Shown here: positions 1 to 8,610 of the stretch, piece after piece | Layout of the letters: every line of letters starts with the position of its first letter | Numbering within the stretch: the stretch's first letter is position 1 | Source of the DNA: Paenibacillus pasadenensis | GTDB lineage: Bacteria; Bacillota; Bacilli; Paenibacillales; Paenibacillaceae | Length of the DNA: 57,103 nt | Assembly (NCBI RefSeq): GCF_023715725.1 | Contig: NZ_JAMBOT010000018.1 | Span: forward strand, 1-57,103 | Direction of reading: 5' to 3' | Notes under the pieces: generated by a model | What the model was told of the DNA's origin: nothing | Database searches by the model: none | Seen by the model: the letters and a program-made list of their open reading frames with translations, nothing else | Position numbers and translations under genes: made by a program

Positions 1-1730
1 GCGACGCCGCGCTGCAGCTTGCGGCGCTGCTTGGCCGGCTGCGCCTCGGCAGCGCCGTTGCCGCCGGGCAGATGCCCCGGCGGAAGGGCGGCTTCGCCGC
101 CCACCGCTGCCAGCGCTGCGGCAGCGGTGAGGCGCAGCTGCTCCGCACGGCATGTGCCGCGTGCGGGAGCGGCAGCTGCGCCTGCTGCCAGGCATGCCTG
201 GCAATGGGGCGCAGCCGCGAATGCGGGCTGCTCGTGCTAGGCATGCCGGCCCAGGGCTGGCAGGGCGCTTCGCTTGCCCTGCCGCAGGCTCAGTCCCCAG
301 CGGCGGCCAGACTTCGCCGCTGGGGACTGAGCCCAGCTCAAAGCGCCGCCGCAGCCGCGGCGCTGGCCTTTTTAGAGCAGCCCGCCGAAAAGGCTGACTC
401 TCCGGTTCGCTCCGTAGAATGGCCCGCCGAAAAGGCTGGCTCTCCGGTTCGCTCCCTAGAGCAGCCCTCAGAAAAGGCTGATCCTGCGGTTCGCTCCATA
501 AAGCAGCCTACCAATATAGCTGAGCCTTCGGCTTGCTCCATTGAACTACCGGCCAGAACAGCGTTTCCTTCTACTGCCTCCATGGCCCAAGCACTCTGCA
601 CTGTAAATAAACGGCCCCAAAGCAAGCATTTGCTCATGGAGGTTGCCGGCGCTTTTACCTGTCTATATCGATCACTCACAATGCTCGTCAAGCACTCTCT
701 CCCTGCGGCCAAGTCTTTCAGACAGGCTGGCACCGGCCTCCGTCCTGTTTTTCTGCTCTGGGCAGTGACCGGAGCTGGCAAAACAGAAATGGTGTTTCCG
801 CTGCTGGAATCGGTACTTCAGCGCGGCGGCAAAGCTTTGCTGGCGACGCCGCGACGCGACGTCGTCCTTGAGCTGGAGCCTCGCCTGCGCAAGGCGTTCC
901 CTAATGTGCCACTGGTTACGCTTTACGGAGGCAGCCCTCAGCGCTGGGAAAACGGCAGCTTGTTTCTGGCCACCACGCATCAGCTGCTGCGGTTCCGGGA
1001 AGCATTTGACCTTGTTTTAATTGATGAACTGGATGCTTTTCCGTTTGTAAACGACGAGCTGCTCCACGCCGCTGCTGCCCGAAGCGCCAAAACAAGCGCG
1101 CGAGTTGTTCTTCTTACGGCCACTCCGACGCAAGAACTGCGGCGCATGGCGCGGAGGGGGCTTATGCCGCATGCGAAGGTTCCGGTTCGATTTCACCGAA
1201 AGCCGCTGCCCGTCCCGCGCCAGCTGCGGTCGCCTTCCGTTCCGCGTATGCTTGCCGCCGGAAGGCTGCCCCGTCGGCTTGTACAGGCTTTGCTCCATTC
1301 GCTGGAGCGCGGCGCGCAAGTGTTCCTGTTCCTTCCTTCCATCCGGGATGTGCAGCCGCTCGTTCTACTGCTTGACCGCCTCATCCCTGCCCAGTTTCCT
1401 GTCGCCGGTACACATTCTCAGGATTCGGAGCGTATGGAGAAGGTCAAGCGGTTTCGTGAGCTTCGCATTCGTTTGCTGGTAACAACGACGATTTTGGAAC
1501 GGGGAGTAACCGTACCCCGCAGCGACGTTTTTATTTTTGACGCAGACTCGGAAGTGTTCGGAGAGGCATCGCTGGTCCAAGCCTCGGGTCGCGCCGGCCG
1601 TTCTGCAGACGACCCGCATGGCCGGGTATGGTTTGTATCCGCTGAGGCTAGCAATGCTCAAAAGCAGGCCATTCGTCAGATTACTGCAATGAACCGGGCA
1701 GCCCAACGGGGCGGATATTTGCAAAGCTAA
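1..1730 (+). CDS. comFA: ComFA, late competence DNA helicase/translocase (5' end missing)
   Basis: This is the ATP-dependent helicase-like motor of competence that helps move single-stranded DNA through the membrane channel. The reading frame is already open at base 3, so the true start lies left of the window; 575 residues are visible. In order they show a four-cysteine zinc finger (two CxxC-type pairs, about bases 110-210), a linker, Walker A GAGKTE (about 771-788), a DEAD-like DELDAFPF motif (about 1023-1046), TATPT, and a C-terminal lobe with an RAGR motif. The linker between the Q-like motif and Walker A holds five 14-residue repeats (375-584), which is not typical of the family. comFC follows after 44 bp. 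No comFB homologue lies between them, unlike in B. subtilis. The family call is firm. Confidence 0.95.
   Translation, partial: DAALQLAALLGRLRLGSAVAAGQMPRRKGGFAAHRCQRCGSGEAQLLRTACAACGSGSCACCQACLAMGRSRECGLLVLGMPAQGWQGASLALPQAQSPAAARLRRWGLSPAQSAAAAAALAFLEQPAEKADSPVRSVEWPAEKAGSPVRSLEQPSEKADPAVRSIKQPTNIAEPSACSIELPARTAFPSTASMAQALCTVNKRPQSKHLLMEVAGAFTCLYRSLTMLVKHSLPAAKSFRQAGTGLRPVFLLWAVTGAGKTEMVFPLLESVLQRGGKALLATPRRDVVLELEPRLRKAFPNVPLVTLYGGSPQRWENGSLFLATTHQLLRFREAFDLVLIDELDAFPFVNDELLHAAAARSAKTSARVVLLTATPTQELRRMARRGLMPHAKVPVRFHRKPLPVPRQLRSPSVPRMLAAGRLPRRLVQALLHSLERGAQVFLFLPSIRDVQPLVLLLDRLIPAQFPVAGTHSQDSERMEKVKRFRELRIRLLVTTTILERGVTVPRSDVFIFDADSEVFGEASLVQASGRAGRSADDPHGRVWFVSAEASNAQKQAIRQITAMNRAAQRGGYLQS
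375..584 (+). repeat. Five in-frame 42-bp tandem repeats inside comFA
   Basis: Units start at 375, 417, 459, 501 and 543 and each encodes 14 residues. The first three are close copies (pattern EQPAEKADSPVRSV); the fourth and fifth have diverged but keep the proline and the final serine-hydrophobic pair. The period is a multiple of three, so the reading frame is kept. The repeats sit between the zinc finger and the ATPase lobe and probably form a flexible spacer. Confidence 0.9.
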
Positions 1731-1774
1731 ACAGGAGATCTTCCCATTACACGTACCTTTAGGAGAGCTGTCCT

Positions 1775-2719
1775 TTGTTCAATGATCATTCATCCGGCAG
1801 GCTGCAGCCACTCGTATCGGGCACAGGGCCGCTGGCCGAGCCGCCGCAGGATTCAACGCGCTTATACCCAGCGAAGCGATCTCGTGCTCCATTCCGTTGG
1901 TATGAACAAATGCTGGAGCTGCTGTCGCCGGAGCGCGTTCCTTGTTTTATCTGTTTGCAACGTTTTGCCGCACGCTCGCAGCAGCATGGAATTCCTGAGG
2001 GTCTGCCTTCCTCCTGGGCAAACGGTATCTGCCGCAGCTGTTCCGGCACTATGCCTTGGATTCGTAAAATCAAATGTTTTGTATGCGGACGCCCGGAGGT
2101 GTGCGGTGACTGCTGCCGCAGAACTGGAGCCAGCTTTATTCGCAGCCGCAGTGCAGTTTCCTATACGCCAGAAATGCGAGGTCTGCTTGCCCGCTACAAG
2201 TATCGGGGTGAAGAGAGGCTTTTACCTTGGCTTGCGGTAATGCTGCTACCCGCATTTACTGCGCTTTCCGATGAGCTGAGCCTTGGAGACGGTTTGCATT
2301 CAGTCCGTCGCGGCAGTGTTCCAGTATTTGATCTAATTACTTCGGTTCCTGTGAGCGCCGAACGATTGCAAGAGCGCGGCTTCAATCAGGCGGAGCGCCT
2401 TGCAGCCTCGCTTTCAGTCCGGGTGGGCCTCGTTTCGCGGCCATTACTTATTCGTAACGGGGAGAGAGGCAAAATGAGCGGTAAATCCCGCAGAGATAGG
2501 CTGAGATCCGCCGCAGATTTATTCTCTCCTGCTCCAGAGGCGAGCGGAATTTTGTCGATTATTGCAAGCCGATCGGAAGCTAATCGCCGCCCGCTTCGGC
2601 TGTTATTAATTGATGATATTTATACAACCGGAGGCACCCTGGACAGCTGTGCCAGAGCGCTGCAGTTAGCGTCACCCGTTCCGGTCGATATTTTCGGCTT
2701 AACCTGGGCGCGTGCGTGA
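1775..2719 (+). CDS. comFC: ComFC/GntX-type phosphoribosyltransferase-like competence protein
   Basis: ComFC is needed for transformation in Firmicutes and acts with ComFA at the membrane; its exact reaction is not settled. The start is TTG, chosen because AGGAGAG at 1761-1767 lies at good distance. The 314-residue protein is longer than the usual ~240 because of an N-terminal extension. It shows a zinc finger with several CxxC pairs (CFIC, CRSC, CFVCGRPEVCGDC), the YKYRGEERLL segment, the SAERLQERGFNQAE motif and the PRPP-binding signature LLIDDIYTTGGT near the C terminus. It lies 44 bp after comFA and is probably co-transcribed with it. Confidence 0.93.
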   Translation: MFNDHSSGRLQPLVSGTGPLAEPPQDSTRLYPAKRSRAPFRWYEQMLELLSPERVPCFICLQRFAARSQQHGIPEGLPSSWANGICRSCSGTMPWIRKIKCFVCGRPEVCGDCCRRTGASFIRSRSAVSYTPEMRGLLARYKYRGEERLLPWLAVMLLPAFTALSDELSLGDGLHSVRRGSVPVFDLITSVPVSAERLQERGFNQAERLAASLSVRVGLVSRPLLIRNGERGKMSGKSRRDRLRSAADLFSPAPEASGILSIIASRSEANRRPLRLLLIDDIYTTGGTLDSCARALQLASPVPVDIFGLTWARA

Positions 2720-3210
2720 GTCGGCTATATCCCAAATGAACACTATCATTTCTGCCGCTCCTCAAATCTCTGCAACGCAACTCAGCGTCCTTATTTGGCA
2801 ATTAAAGCTGAGCGGCCCTATTCGGTCTTTATATCCGTCAAATAGCCATTTTTGCCTTAAATAACGAATCCCGGTTGCGTTAAAATCAAAGGACAAGCCG
2901 TATCAGACCTTGCATATAACCTTACATTTAAATCTTTCCATTGCCATCATTCCAACTCGCACCACCTCAGCCTAAGAACAACTGCAATGTGTTTTAAAAT
3001 GTCAGCTGACCTACAAGCGAGACCTCGTCTCTGGCTTCCATTTTCTAGCCGTCTTACGCTTCTCTCCTAAGCAAAGGCGGCTTTTCCGCCATCTGCCCCT
3101 TAACCTTCCTTTACTGGAAAAATATTTGACCTATTCTTATCTCCAATTAACAGCCGCATTGACCGATATATAAGAAAGATGAGAAAGGTAACTTGAAGGG
3201 GGCTTGTCCC
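2720..3210. other. 491-bp intergenic region between comFC and yvyF
   Basis: No convincing gene is seen. A short GGCGG-loop-CCGCC inverted repeat near 3075-3090 lacks a T-run and is not called a terminator. The right end holds a SigD-like -10 element (3162-3169) and the ribosome binding site of yvyF. Confidence 0.6.
3143..3169 (+). promoter_or_regulatory. Possible SigD-type promoter for yvyF
   Basis: ACCGATAT at 3162-3169 matches the flagellar sigma factor -10 consensus GCCGATAT at seven of eight bases. The -35 position (CCAA at 3143-3146) does not match TAAA well, so this is tentative. Confidence 0.35.
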
Positions 3211-3609
3211 ATGAACCTAGATAATTGTCCGCGGTGCGGCAGACTTTTTGCTAAAAATTTCCGCGACGTTTGTCCAAATTGCATACGTGAAATCGACCGT
3301 GAGTACGACGAATGCCGAGATTATCTCCGCAAATATCGCGGCGCAACCATTAACGAGCTTTCCGAACAAACCAATGTCAGCATCCGTCAGATCACCAAAT
3401 TTATTAAAGAAGGACGAATTTCCCTGTTGGATGCCCCGAATTTGAGCTATCCATGTGAAGTGTGCGGGATTCTGATCCGTGAGGACCATATGTGCGATTC
3501 CTGCCGCCTGCGACTGCGCGGCGATGTGCAGCGTATGAAGGACTCGGAGACTGAAAATAAACGAAATATCTCCGTCCAAAGAGCCTATCGCATTAAAGAT
3601 AAGTCTTGA
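3211..3609 (+). CDS. yvyF: YvyF-type flagellar operon protein
   Basis: This is a 132-residue protein of the family that sits between comFC and flgM in Bacillus and Paenibacillus. It has an N-terminal zinc-ribbon-like pair (CPRCGRLF ... CPNC), a central helix-turn-helix-like stretch (INELSEQTNVSIRQITKFIKE) and a second cysteine cluster (CEVCGILI ... CDSC). The architecture suggests a small regulator that binds nucleic acid or protein, but the role is not established. ATG at 3211 is preferred over an upstream in-frame TTG (3193) because GAAGGGGG at 3195-3202 has correct spacing to the ATG. A strong flagellar promoter separates it from flgM. Confidence 0.85.
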   Translation: MNLDNCPRCGRLFAKNFRDVCPNCIREIDREYDECRDYLRKYRGATINELSEQTNVSIRQITKFIKEGRISLLDAPNLSYPCEVCGILIREDHMCDSCRLRLRGDVQRMKDSETENKRNISVQRAYRIKDKS

Positions 3610-3673
3610 GTCTTTGACAAAATTCTTGTTTAATCGATAAATATAGGACTTGACAAATAGTCCAACTGTTCTA

Positions 3674-3701
3674 TAAACAAAGGTTTCTGAAGGGCCGATA
3701 A
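3674..3701 (+). promoter_or_regulatory. SigD-type promoter of the flgM operon
   Basis: TAAA (3674-3677), a 16-base spacer, then GCCGATAA (3694-3701). This is a near-perfect match to the SigD/sigma-28 consensus. It lies 57 bp before the flgM start, the gene usually driven by this sigma factor. Confidence 0.8.
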
Positions 3702-3757
3702 TAGGGACATGACAAATCGGCTGCAGTCCTGCAGCAAACCTAACGAGGTGAACCAAC

Positions 3758-4021
3758 TTGAAAATAAACGAGACCGGCAGAATTAATCCTATTACTACGT
3801 ACCAGAAACAAGGCGAGGGACGGATTTCGGAGAGCGCACGCACCCGCAAAACCGACCAGGTGCAGATTTCCGAGGAGGCCAAAGCGATGTTAGCCAGCCG
3901 CCAGCCCGAAAGCGCAGAGCGCAAGCAGCGCATACAAGAGCTGAAAAACGAAGTAGCATCCGGCACTTATCATGTTGATTCCGGTAAAATTGCCGATAAG
4001 CTATGGGATTTTTTGAAATAA
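3758..4021 (+). CDS. flgM: Anti-sigma-D factor FlgM
   Basis: FlgM binds and holds the flagellar sigma factor SigD until the hook-basal body is complete. The 87-residue protein starts MKINETGRI and has the family's SARTRKTDQVQISEEAK-type motif in the middle and a helical C-terminal sigma-binding half. The TTG start follows GAGGTG (3745-3750) at 7 bp. Because the gene lies behind its own SigD promoter, SigD and FlgM form a feedback loop, as in B. subtilis. It heads the flgM-flgN-flgK-flgL-yviE operon. Confidence 0.92.
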   Translation: MKINETGRINPITTYQKQGEGRISESARTRKTDQVQISEEAKAMLASRQPESAERKQRIQELKNEVASGTYHVDSGKIADKLWDFLK

Positions 4022-4055
4022 GCCCGACCTCAATACCCAAGAACGGATGGGATGT

Positions 4056-4553
4056 ATGACCATACAAGAGCTAATTGATACGCTTGAGCAGCAAAGCGGG
4101 CTTTACCGCGAGCTGCTGGAGCTTGCCGCCGCCAAGACACCTGTGCTGGTGAAGGGGGATGTCAACGCCCTCAGCGCCCTGCTGATGAAAGAACGCAAGC
4201 TTGCCAAGCAAATTGAGGAGCTTGAAGTCCGCCGGCAGACGCTGGTCAACATTCATTTTTCCCGGCTCCAGCTGCGCCTTCGCAGCGGCAAGCTCTCCGA
4301 TCTGATCCGGACTGTCAATCAGCCGGAGGAGAAGCAGCGTCTTGCGGAGCTTCAAAAGGAGCTTACGCAGCTGCTGGAGGATGTGCGCTCCCGCAATGAG
4401 CATAATCTTGCGCTGACGAAGCAGTCGCTGGAGTTTATCGAGTTTTCGTTGGAGCTCACATCCGAGGCTCCATATGACGATTACACTTATACCCACCCGC
4501 AATTAAGCCCGGCCGGGCATGCGAAGGCGGGCATGTTCGACAGAAAAGGCTAG
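4056..4553 (+). CDS. flgN: FlgN/YvyG flagellar export chaperone
   Basis: FlgN is the cytoplasmic chaperone for the hook-filament junction proteins FlgK and FlgL, the next two genes. The protein (165 residues from ATG 4056; ATG 4047 adds three) is almost entirely helical and charged, with heptad-like leucine patterns through residues 5-130, as expected for a FlgN coiled coil. Neither start has an ideal ribosome site; GGATGGGA at 4045-4052 favours 4056. Identity rests on size, helix content and position between flgM and flgK. Confidence 0.88.
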   Translation: MTIQELIDTLEQQSGLYRELLELAAAKTPVLVKGDVNALSALLMKERKLAKQIEELEVRRQTLVNIHFSRLQLRLRSGKLSDLIRTVNQPEEKQRLAELQKELTQLLEDVRSRNEHNLALTKQSLEFIEFSLELTSEAPYDDYTYTHPQLSPAGHAKAGMFDRKG

Positions 4554-4568
4554 AGGAGGATCGCCCTA

Positions 4569-6110
4569 ATGGCATCCACGTTTCACGGAATTGAGACCGC
4601 CAAACGCACCTTGTTCACTCAGCAGACTGCATTGAACACGGTAGGACATAACATTTCCAACGCGAATACGCCAGGATACACCAGGCAGCGAGTTAATATG
4701 AGCGCTGCCACTCCGATGGAGCCATTCGGCTTTCATCACTCCTCCGCAGCGGGCCAATTAGGCTCCGGCGTTGAGGCTTCGGACATTATAAGGCTTCGCA
4801 ATGCTTTTCTGGATGACCAGTACCGCAGCGAGAGCAAATACGAGGGAAGCTGGCAGATCCAGGCGGAGACGCTCGACAAGCTCGAGAAAATCGCCAACGA
4901 GCCTTCCGATACCGGAATTCGCACTCTAATGGAGAAGTTCTGGGCTTCCTGGTCTGACCTCAGTAAAGACCCCGAAAACATTACGAACCGCCAGATTGTC
5001 AGGCAGAACGCTCAGGCGCTTACCGACTCCTTTAATCAGATGAGCCGCCAGCTAACGGATTTGGAGACGGACTTGACTGCCAGTGCTGATACAAAAGCAG
5101 CTCAGGCGAGTTCAATCATTCAGTCCATCGCTGATCTTAACGGACAGATCAAACGCATGGAGGGGCTTGGGGACAACGCCAACGACCTTCGGGATAAGCG
5201 GGATCAGCTTACAGATGATCTTTCCAAGATGATGAACGTCACGGTAACCGACACGGGCGACGGTTATACGATCAATATGGGCAACACCAATCTGGTGGAA
5301 GGCATTAATGCCCAGCAATTGACCGGAGCCGCTTTGGAAGCCGCATATCAAGGCGGGGATTTGAACGGCGGAGAGCTCCACGGCACGTTCCGCGCCCGGG
5401 ACACGAATGTCCGCGGGATGCTGACCCAGCTGGATCAGCTGGCCAATACGCTGGCGAACGGCGAGTTCCAGGTTACCGTACCGAAGGGTTCTGTGCTTCC
5501 GGGCACAACCGTGCCGCTCGCTGAAGACACGGTGATGACCGTCAACGGCATCAATGGCCTGCATAAGCTCGGATATACGCTGGAGAGTCCGGCAACGGCC
5601 GGCCTCGACTTTTTCACCTTTGACTCCACAAGCGGGGCTTCCGGCATTACAGCTGGCAGCCTTCGGCTAAACCCGGCGATCGCGGCCGATTCCAACAAAA
5701 TCGCCAGCTCCATGCGTACTTCAACGGATGCAGCTGGAGTGACTACGGTCATCAAGGGCAACAATACGCTCGCCTTGTTAATGGGCGAGGCCAAAGACAA
5801 AGCTTTCTTAATGAACCTGAGCGGTACCGGCGGCACAGAGTCCAGGGCGACAATCGGCAGTTATTACAACTCAATGGTTGGCCAACTGGGCGTACAGTCC
5901 CAAGAGGCAAAACGCCAGTACACAAACTCCATGGCCATGGTCGATCAAGCCAATAGCAGCCGCCAGTCCGTAAGCAGCGTTTCTACCGATGAAGAGATGT
6001 CCGACATGATCAAATTTCAGAACGCCTACAATGCGGCTGCCCGTTTTATGACCACGATGGACGAGCTGCTGGAAAAGCTGATTAACGGCACAGGACAGGT
6101 CGGCCGCTAA
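4569..6110 (+). CDS. flgK: Flagellar hook-associated protein 1 FlgK
   Basis: FlgK forms the first ring of the hook-filament junction. The 513-residue protein opens with the classic rod/hook family signature (FHGIETAKRTLFTQQTAL, then VGHNISNANTPGYTRQRV) and ends with the conserved helix NAYNAAARFMTTMDELLEKL. The middle contains a long helical stretch and a variable domain. A strong GAGGAGG site precedes the ATG. It is exported by the flagellar type III system, so no signal peptide is expected. Confidence 0.97.
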   Translation: MASTFHGIETAKRTLFTQQTALNTVGHNISNANTPGYTRQRVNMSAATPMEPFGFHHSSAAGQLGSGVEASDIIRLRNAFLDDQYRSESKYEGSWQIQAETLDKLEKIANEPSDTGIRTLMEKFWASWSDLSKDPENITNRQIVRQNAQALTDSFNQMSRQLTDLETDLTASADTKAAQASSIIQSIADLNGQIKRMEGLGDNANDLRDKRDQLTDDLSKMMNVTVTDTGDGYTINMGNTNLVEGINAQQLTGAALEAAYQGGDLNGGELHGTFRARDTNVRGMLTQLDQLANTLANGEFQVTVPKGSVLPGTTVPLAEDTVMTVNGINGLHKLGYTLESPATAGLDFFTFDSTSGASGITAGSLRLNPAIAADSNKIASSMRTSTDAAGVTTVIKGNNTLALLMGEAKDKAFLMNLSGTGGTESRATIGSYYNSMVGQLGVQSQEAKRQYTNSMAMVDQANSSRQSVSSVSTDEEMSDMIKFQNAYNAAARFMTTMDELLEKLINGTGQVGR

Positions 6111-6129
6111 TCGTAAGGAGATGAATTAG

Positions 6130-7047
6130 ATGGCGCTTCGCGTTACTCAGGGCATGATGCATTCCCAATTGATGAGCAATTTGAATACAAACCTGAACCG
6201 GATGTCAGGTTATTCGGAGCAGATTTCTACAGGCCGCAAAATCAACAAAGCCTCGGACGATCCGGTAGGCATTACGTACGGCCTCCGTTACCGCTCCGAT
6301 CTGGCCGCCAACGAGCAGTACCAGGACAATGTCTCCTCCGCGTTGTCCTGGCTGGAATTCAACGACTCTCAGCTTAACCAAGCCACAGCGGTTATGCAGC
6401 GGCTGACGGAGCTGACGACCCAGGGCTCCACCGGCACGAACACAACAAGCTCGCTGGATGCAATCAACAAAGAAATTGCCGAGCTCAAAAACCAGATGCT
6501 GGACATCGCCAACAGCAGCTTCAACGGCAAATACGTTTTTGCTGGACAGCGTTTTGACCAGAAGCCATACGATACCGGAGCGGCCGGCTTTGACGCCAGG
6601 GCCGTTACGGCTGATAACGGGCAGGTAACTTATGCAATCGGGGAGTCAATAACAATAAATGTGAATTTACAGGCAGCCGACGTATTTGGGGAAGCCGATG
6701 CAGGTGGCACTTCGGACAATATTTTTTCTATATTTGACAGGCTAAGTGCTTCGCTTTCCAGCACAAATTATCTGGCGATCGGGGCCGAATTGGACAACAT
6801 CAAGAGCCGGATGAACAAAATGATGTCCGCTCGTGCCGAAGTAGGTGCAAGAACAAATCGCACCGAGCTGATGGAGAACCGTCTGAAGGATCTGGACGTG
6901 AGCCTGTCGGCGCTTCAAGGCAAAACAGAGGGTGCAGATGTAGAGAAGCTGTATCTTGAATCTAGCGTTAGCGAGAATATTTACCAGGCTTCACTTTCTG
7001 TTGGGGCCAAAATCATTATGCCTTCGCTGGTCAATTTCCTGAACTAA
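6130..7047 (+). CDS. flgL: Flagellar hook-associated protein 3 FlgL
   Basis: FlgL is the second junction protein and joins FlgK to the flagellin filament. The 305-residue protein has the flagellin-like N-terminal D0/D1 helices (RVTQGMMHSQLMSNLNTNLNRM ... STGRKINKASDDPVGITYGLRYRSDLAANEQYQDN) and the matching C-terminal helices. AAGGAGATG lies upstream of the ATG, 19 bp after flgK. The central domain (about residues 140-205) is variable, as usual. Confidence 0.97.
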   Translation: MALRVTQGMMHSQLMSNLNTNLNRMSGYSEQISTGRKINKASDDPVGITYGLRYRSDLAANEQYQDNVSSALSWLEFNDSQLNQATAVMQRLTELTTQGSTGTNTTSSLDAINKEIAELKNQMLDIANSSFNGKYVFAGQRFDQKPYDTGAAGFDARAVTADNGQVTYAIGESITINVNLQAADVFGEADAGGTSDNIFSIFDRLSASLSSTNYLAIGAELDNIKSRMNKMMSARAEVGARTNRTELMENRLKDLDVSLSALQGKTEGADVEKLYLESSVSENIYQASLSVGAKIIMPSLVNFLN

Positions 7048-7048
7048 A

Positions 7049-7621
7049 ATGAGGCTTCCTCAGCTTCAAATTCAGCAGCAGCCGATTCGTCTGGACATTC
7101 GGACGGAGAAAGCGAAGGTTGACATCCGCCAGCCCCGCGCGGAGGTCAGCATCAATTCGACAAAACCGGTTATAGACGTTCAAACCCATCGTCCGGAGCT
7201 GCTGATCGACCAGACGGATACCTGGAACGCCATTAACGGCGGCAAGCCTGAGGCGTTCATGCAGCGCATTTATTCGGATACGAAGAGTATTGCGTTGCAG
7301 CATGTCGAGCGTACGATTCAGAAATGGCGGGAGATTTCGGATCTGCGAACGAAGGAAAACCCGCTTCCCGATGTTGCTCTAAGAGAGTCCAGGCGTGAAC
7401 GTGCTCCTCGCCAGCTGTATAGCGAACCTTCTATATTCAACACGCGCATTAACTTCGACATTCAACGTCCAGAAATCAATATAACACCGGGGGATGTCGA
7501 CATTCAGGTGCAGACCCGCAAGCCTGAGGTAGATTACGCGCCTGGTAAGGTGCATATTTCTGTGGCGCAGTACCCGAAAGTGACCGTGACGCCTCCGCCG
7601 TTTGTGGAGTTGCAGGCTTGA
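7049..7621 (+). CDS. yviE: YviE/DUF6470-type flagellar-operon protein
   Basis: This gene of unknown function begins 2 bp after the flgL stop, so it is very probably translationally coupled. The 190-residue protein is built of short beta-rich repeats with alternating patterns such as RLDIRTEKAKVDIRQPRAEVSI, IDVQTHRPELLID, INFDIQRPEINITPGDVDIQ and VQTRKPEVDYAPGKVHI. Genes of this type sit between flgL and fliW in Bacillus and Paenibacillus. The first and last thirds resemble each other, giving an internal duplication around a helical middle. A terminator follows. Confidence 0.85.
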   Translation: MRLPQLQIQQQPIRLDIRTEKAKVDIRQPRAEVSINSTKPVIDVQTHRPELLIDQTDTWNAINGGKPEAFMQRIYSDTKSIALQHVERTIQKWREISDLRTKENPLPDVALRESRRERAPRQLYSEPSIFNTRINFDIQRPEINITPGDVDIQVQTRKPEVDYAPGKVHISVAQYPKVTVTPPPFVELQA

Positions 7622-7717
7622 GCTGATTAAAGGGGCTTAGGGTCTTCGAGTTGAAATAAGAAGCAGATAGACCGAATACCTTTCCCTGACTCCTTTGGGA
7701 GTTTGCCATTCCTTAAT

Positions 7718-7766
7718 AAAGAGCGATAAAATCGAAATATCGATTTTGTGGCTCTTTCTTTTTCTT
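7718..7766 (+). terminator. Terminator after yviE
   Basis: AAAGAGC...AAATCGA / TCGATTT...GCTCTTT form a long stem (7718-7758) followed by a T-rich tract. It ends the flgM operon and separates it from fliW-csrA. Confidence 0.8.
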
Positions 7767-7796
7767 TTGACATTGATATTGTTCGTTCTGTGTATT
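7767..7796 (+). promoter_or_regulatory. Possible SigA promoter for fliW-csrA
   Basis: TTGACA at 7767-7772, an 18-bp spacer and TGTATT at 7791-7796. The -35 is perfect and the -10 is weak. It lies just after the terminator and 47 bp before fliW. Confidence 0.45.
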
Positions 7797-7842
7797 TCCC
7801 ACTAAGGCTTGCTTTTCCAAATGAATATGGAGTGTGAATAGG

Positions 7843-8292
7843 ATGATTATAGAAACGACCCGTTTTGGTGCAATAGAGGTCCGGGATAAAGAAGTGTACA
7901 CTTTCCCGTCTGGCATACCCGGTTTCCCAGAGTATAAGCAGTATGCGCTCATCCCGGTGGAGGACAGCCCGCTGTTCCATTTGCAGTCGTTGGAGGAAGG
8001 CGGTCTGGCATTTGTAGCGGCGGATCCCTTCTCGTTTTACCCCGATTATGAATTCAAGCTGCCGGAGCAGGCGGAGAGAGAGTTAGAACTGAAGACACCC
8101 GAAGAGGTGCTCGTTCTGAACATCGTCAGCATCCAAGGCTCTTTGGCGGAAGCGTCGCTGAACCTGGTAGCCCCAGTTATTTTTAATACAAGCAGCAGAA
8201 CGGCCCGTCAGATTATTTTGGAGGGGACTAGCTACACGACCCGCCATGCGCTGATGCAGTCCGAGAAGCCTAATGAAGAGGAGGAAGCCTGA
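7843..8292 (+). CDS. fliW: Flagellar assembly factor FliW (CsrA antagonist)
   Basis: FliW binds either flagellin or CsrA. When flagellin is exported, free FliW sequesters CsrA and frees hag mRNA for translation. The 149-residue protein has the family's FGAIEVRDKEVYTFPSGIPGFPEYKQYALIP opening and the conserved LNLVAPVIFNTSSRTARQIIL segment. ATG 7843 is preferred over an in-frame GTG at 7834 because GGAG at 7829-7832 suits the ATG. Its stop overlaps the csrA start in TGATG, so the two are coupled. Confidence 0.96.
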   Translation: MIIETTRFGAIEVRDKEVYTFPSGIPGFPEYKQYALIPVEDSPLFHLQSLEEGGLAFVAADPFSFYPDYEFKLPEQAERELELKTPEEVLVLNIVSIQGSLAEASLNLVAPVIFNTSSRTARQIILEGTSYTTRHALMQSEKPNEEEEA

Positions 8293-8537
8293 TGCTCGTA
8301 CTTGGACGCCGCAAAGGCGAATCGATTTTAATTGGGCCAGATATTGAGCTGACTGTTCTGGAGATTGGGGCCGATGGAATCAAGCTCGGCATTTCCGCTC
8401 CGAGAGATGTGACGATCCTCCGCAAGGAGTTGTATCAGGAGATCGCGGATACGAATCGGGATGCCGTTCAACATTTGGTCTCAGTGGAAGACTTAAAAAT
8501 CCAATTTAAATCTCTAACTTTACCGAGATCCCTCTAA
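8292..8537 (+). CDS. csrA: Carbon storage regulator CsrA, RNA-binding repressor of hag
   Basis: CsrA binds GGA motifs in mRNA leaders; in this lineage its main target is the hag leader. The 81-residue protein starts MLVLGRRKGESILIG, followed by IELTVLEIGADGIKLGISAP and the RKELYQEI helix, all hallmark segments. It overlaps fliW by one base. Its stop codon (8535-8537) is also the -35 element of the hag promoter, so the three genes of the FliW-CsrA-Hag switch are packed very tightly. Confidence 0.97.
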   Translation: MLVLGRRKGESILIGPDIELTVLEIGADGIKLGISAPRDVTILRKELYQEIADTNRDAVQHLVSVEDLKIQFKSLTLPRSL

Positions 8538-8562
8538 ACAATAGATAGACTCCTCCCGATAT
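8535..8562 (+). promoter_or_regulatory. SigD-type promoter of hag, overlapping the csrA stop codon
   Basis: TAAA (8535-8538, containing the csrA stop TAA), a 16-base spacer, then CCCGATAT (8555-8562), seven of eight bases of the SigD -10. The spacer length equals that of the flgM promoter in this window. Confidence 0.78.
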
Positions 8563-8610
8563 ATAAATTAGATCAGCTAAAGGGCGGCCGACCTGATAGC
8601 TGGTTTACCA

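Noticed and set aside
3075..3090. Terminator after comFC
   Set aside because: The GGCGG/CCGCC inverted repeat is short, lies 350 bp after the stop and has no T-run.
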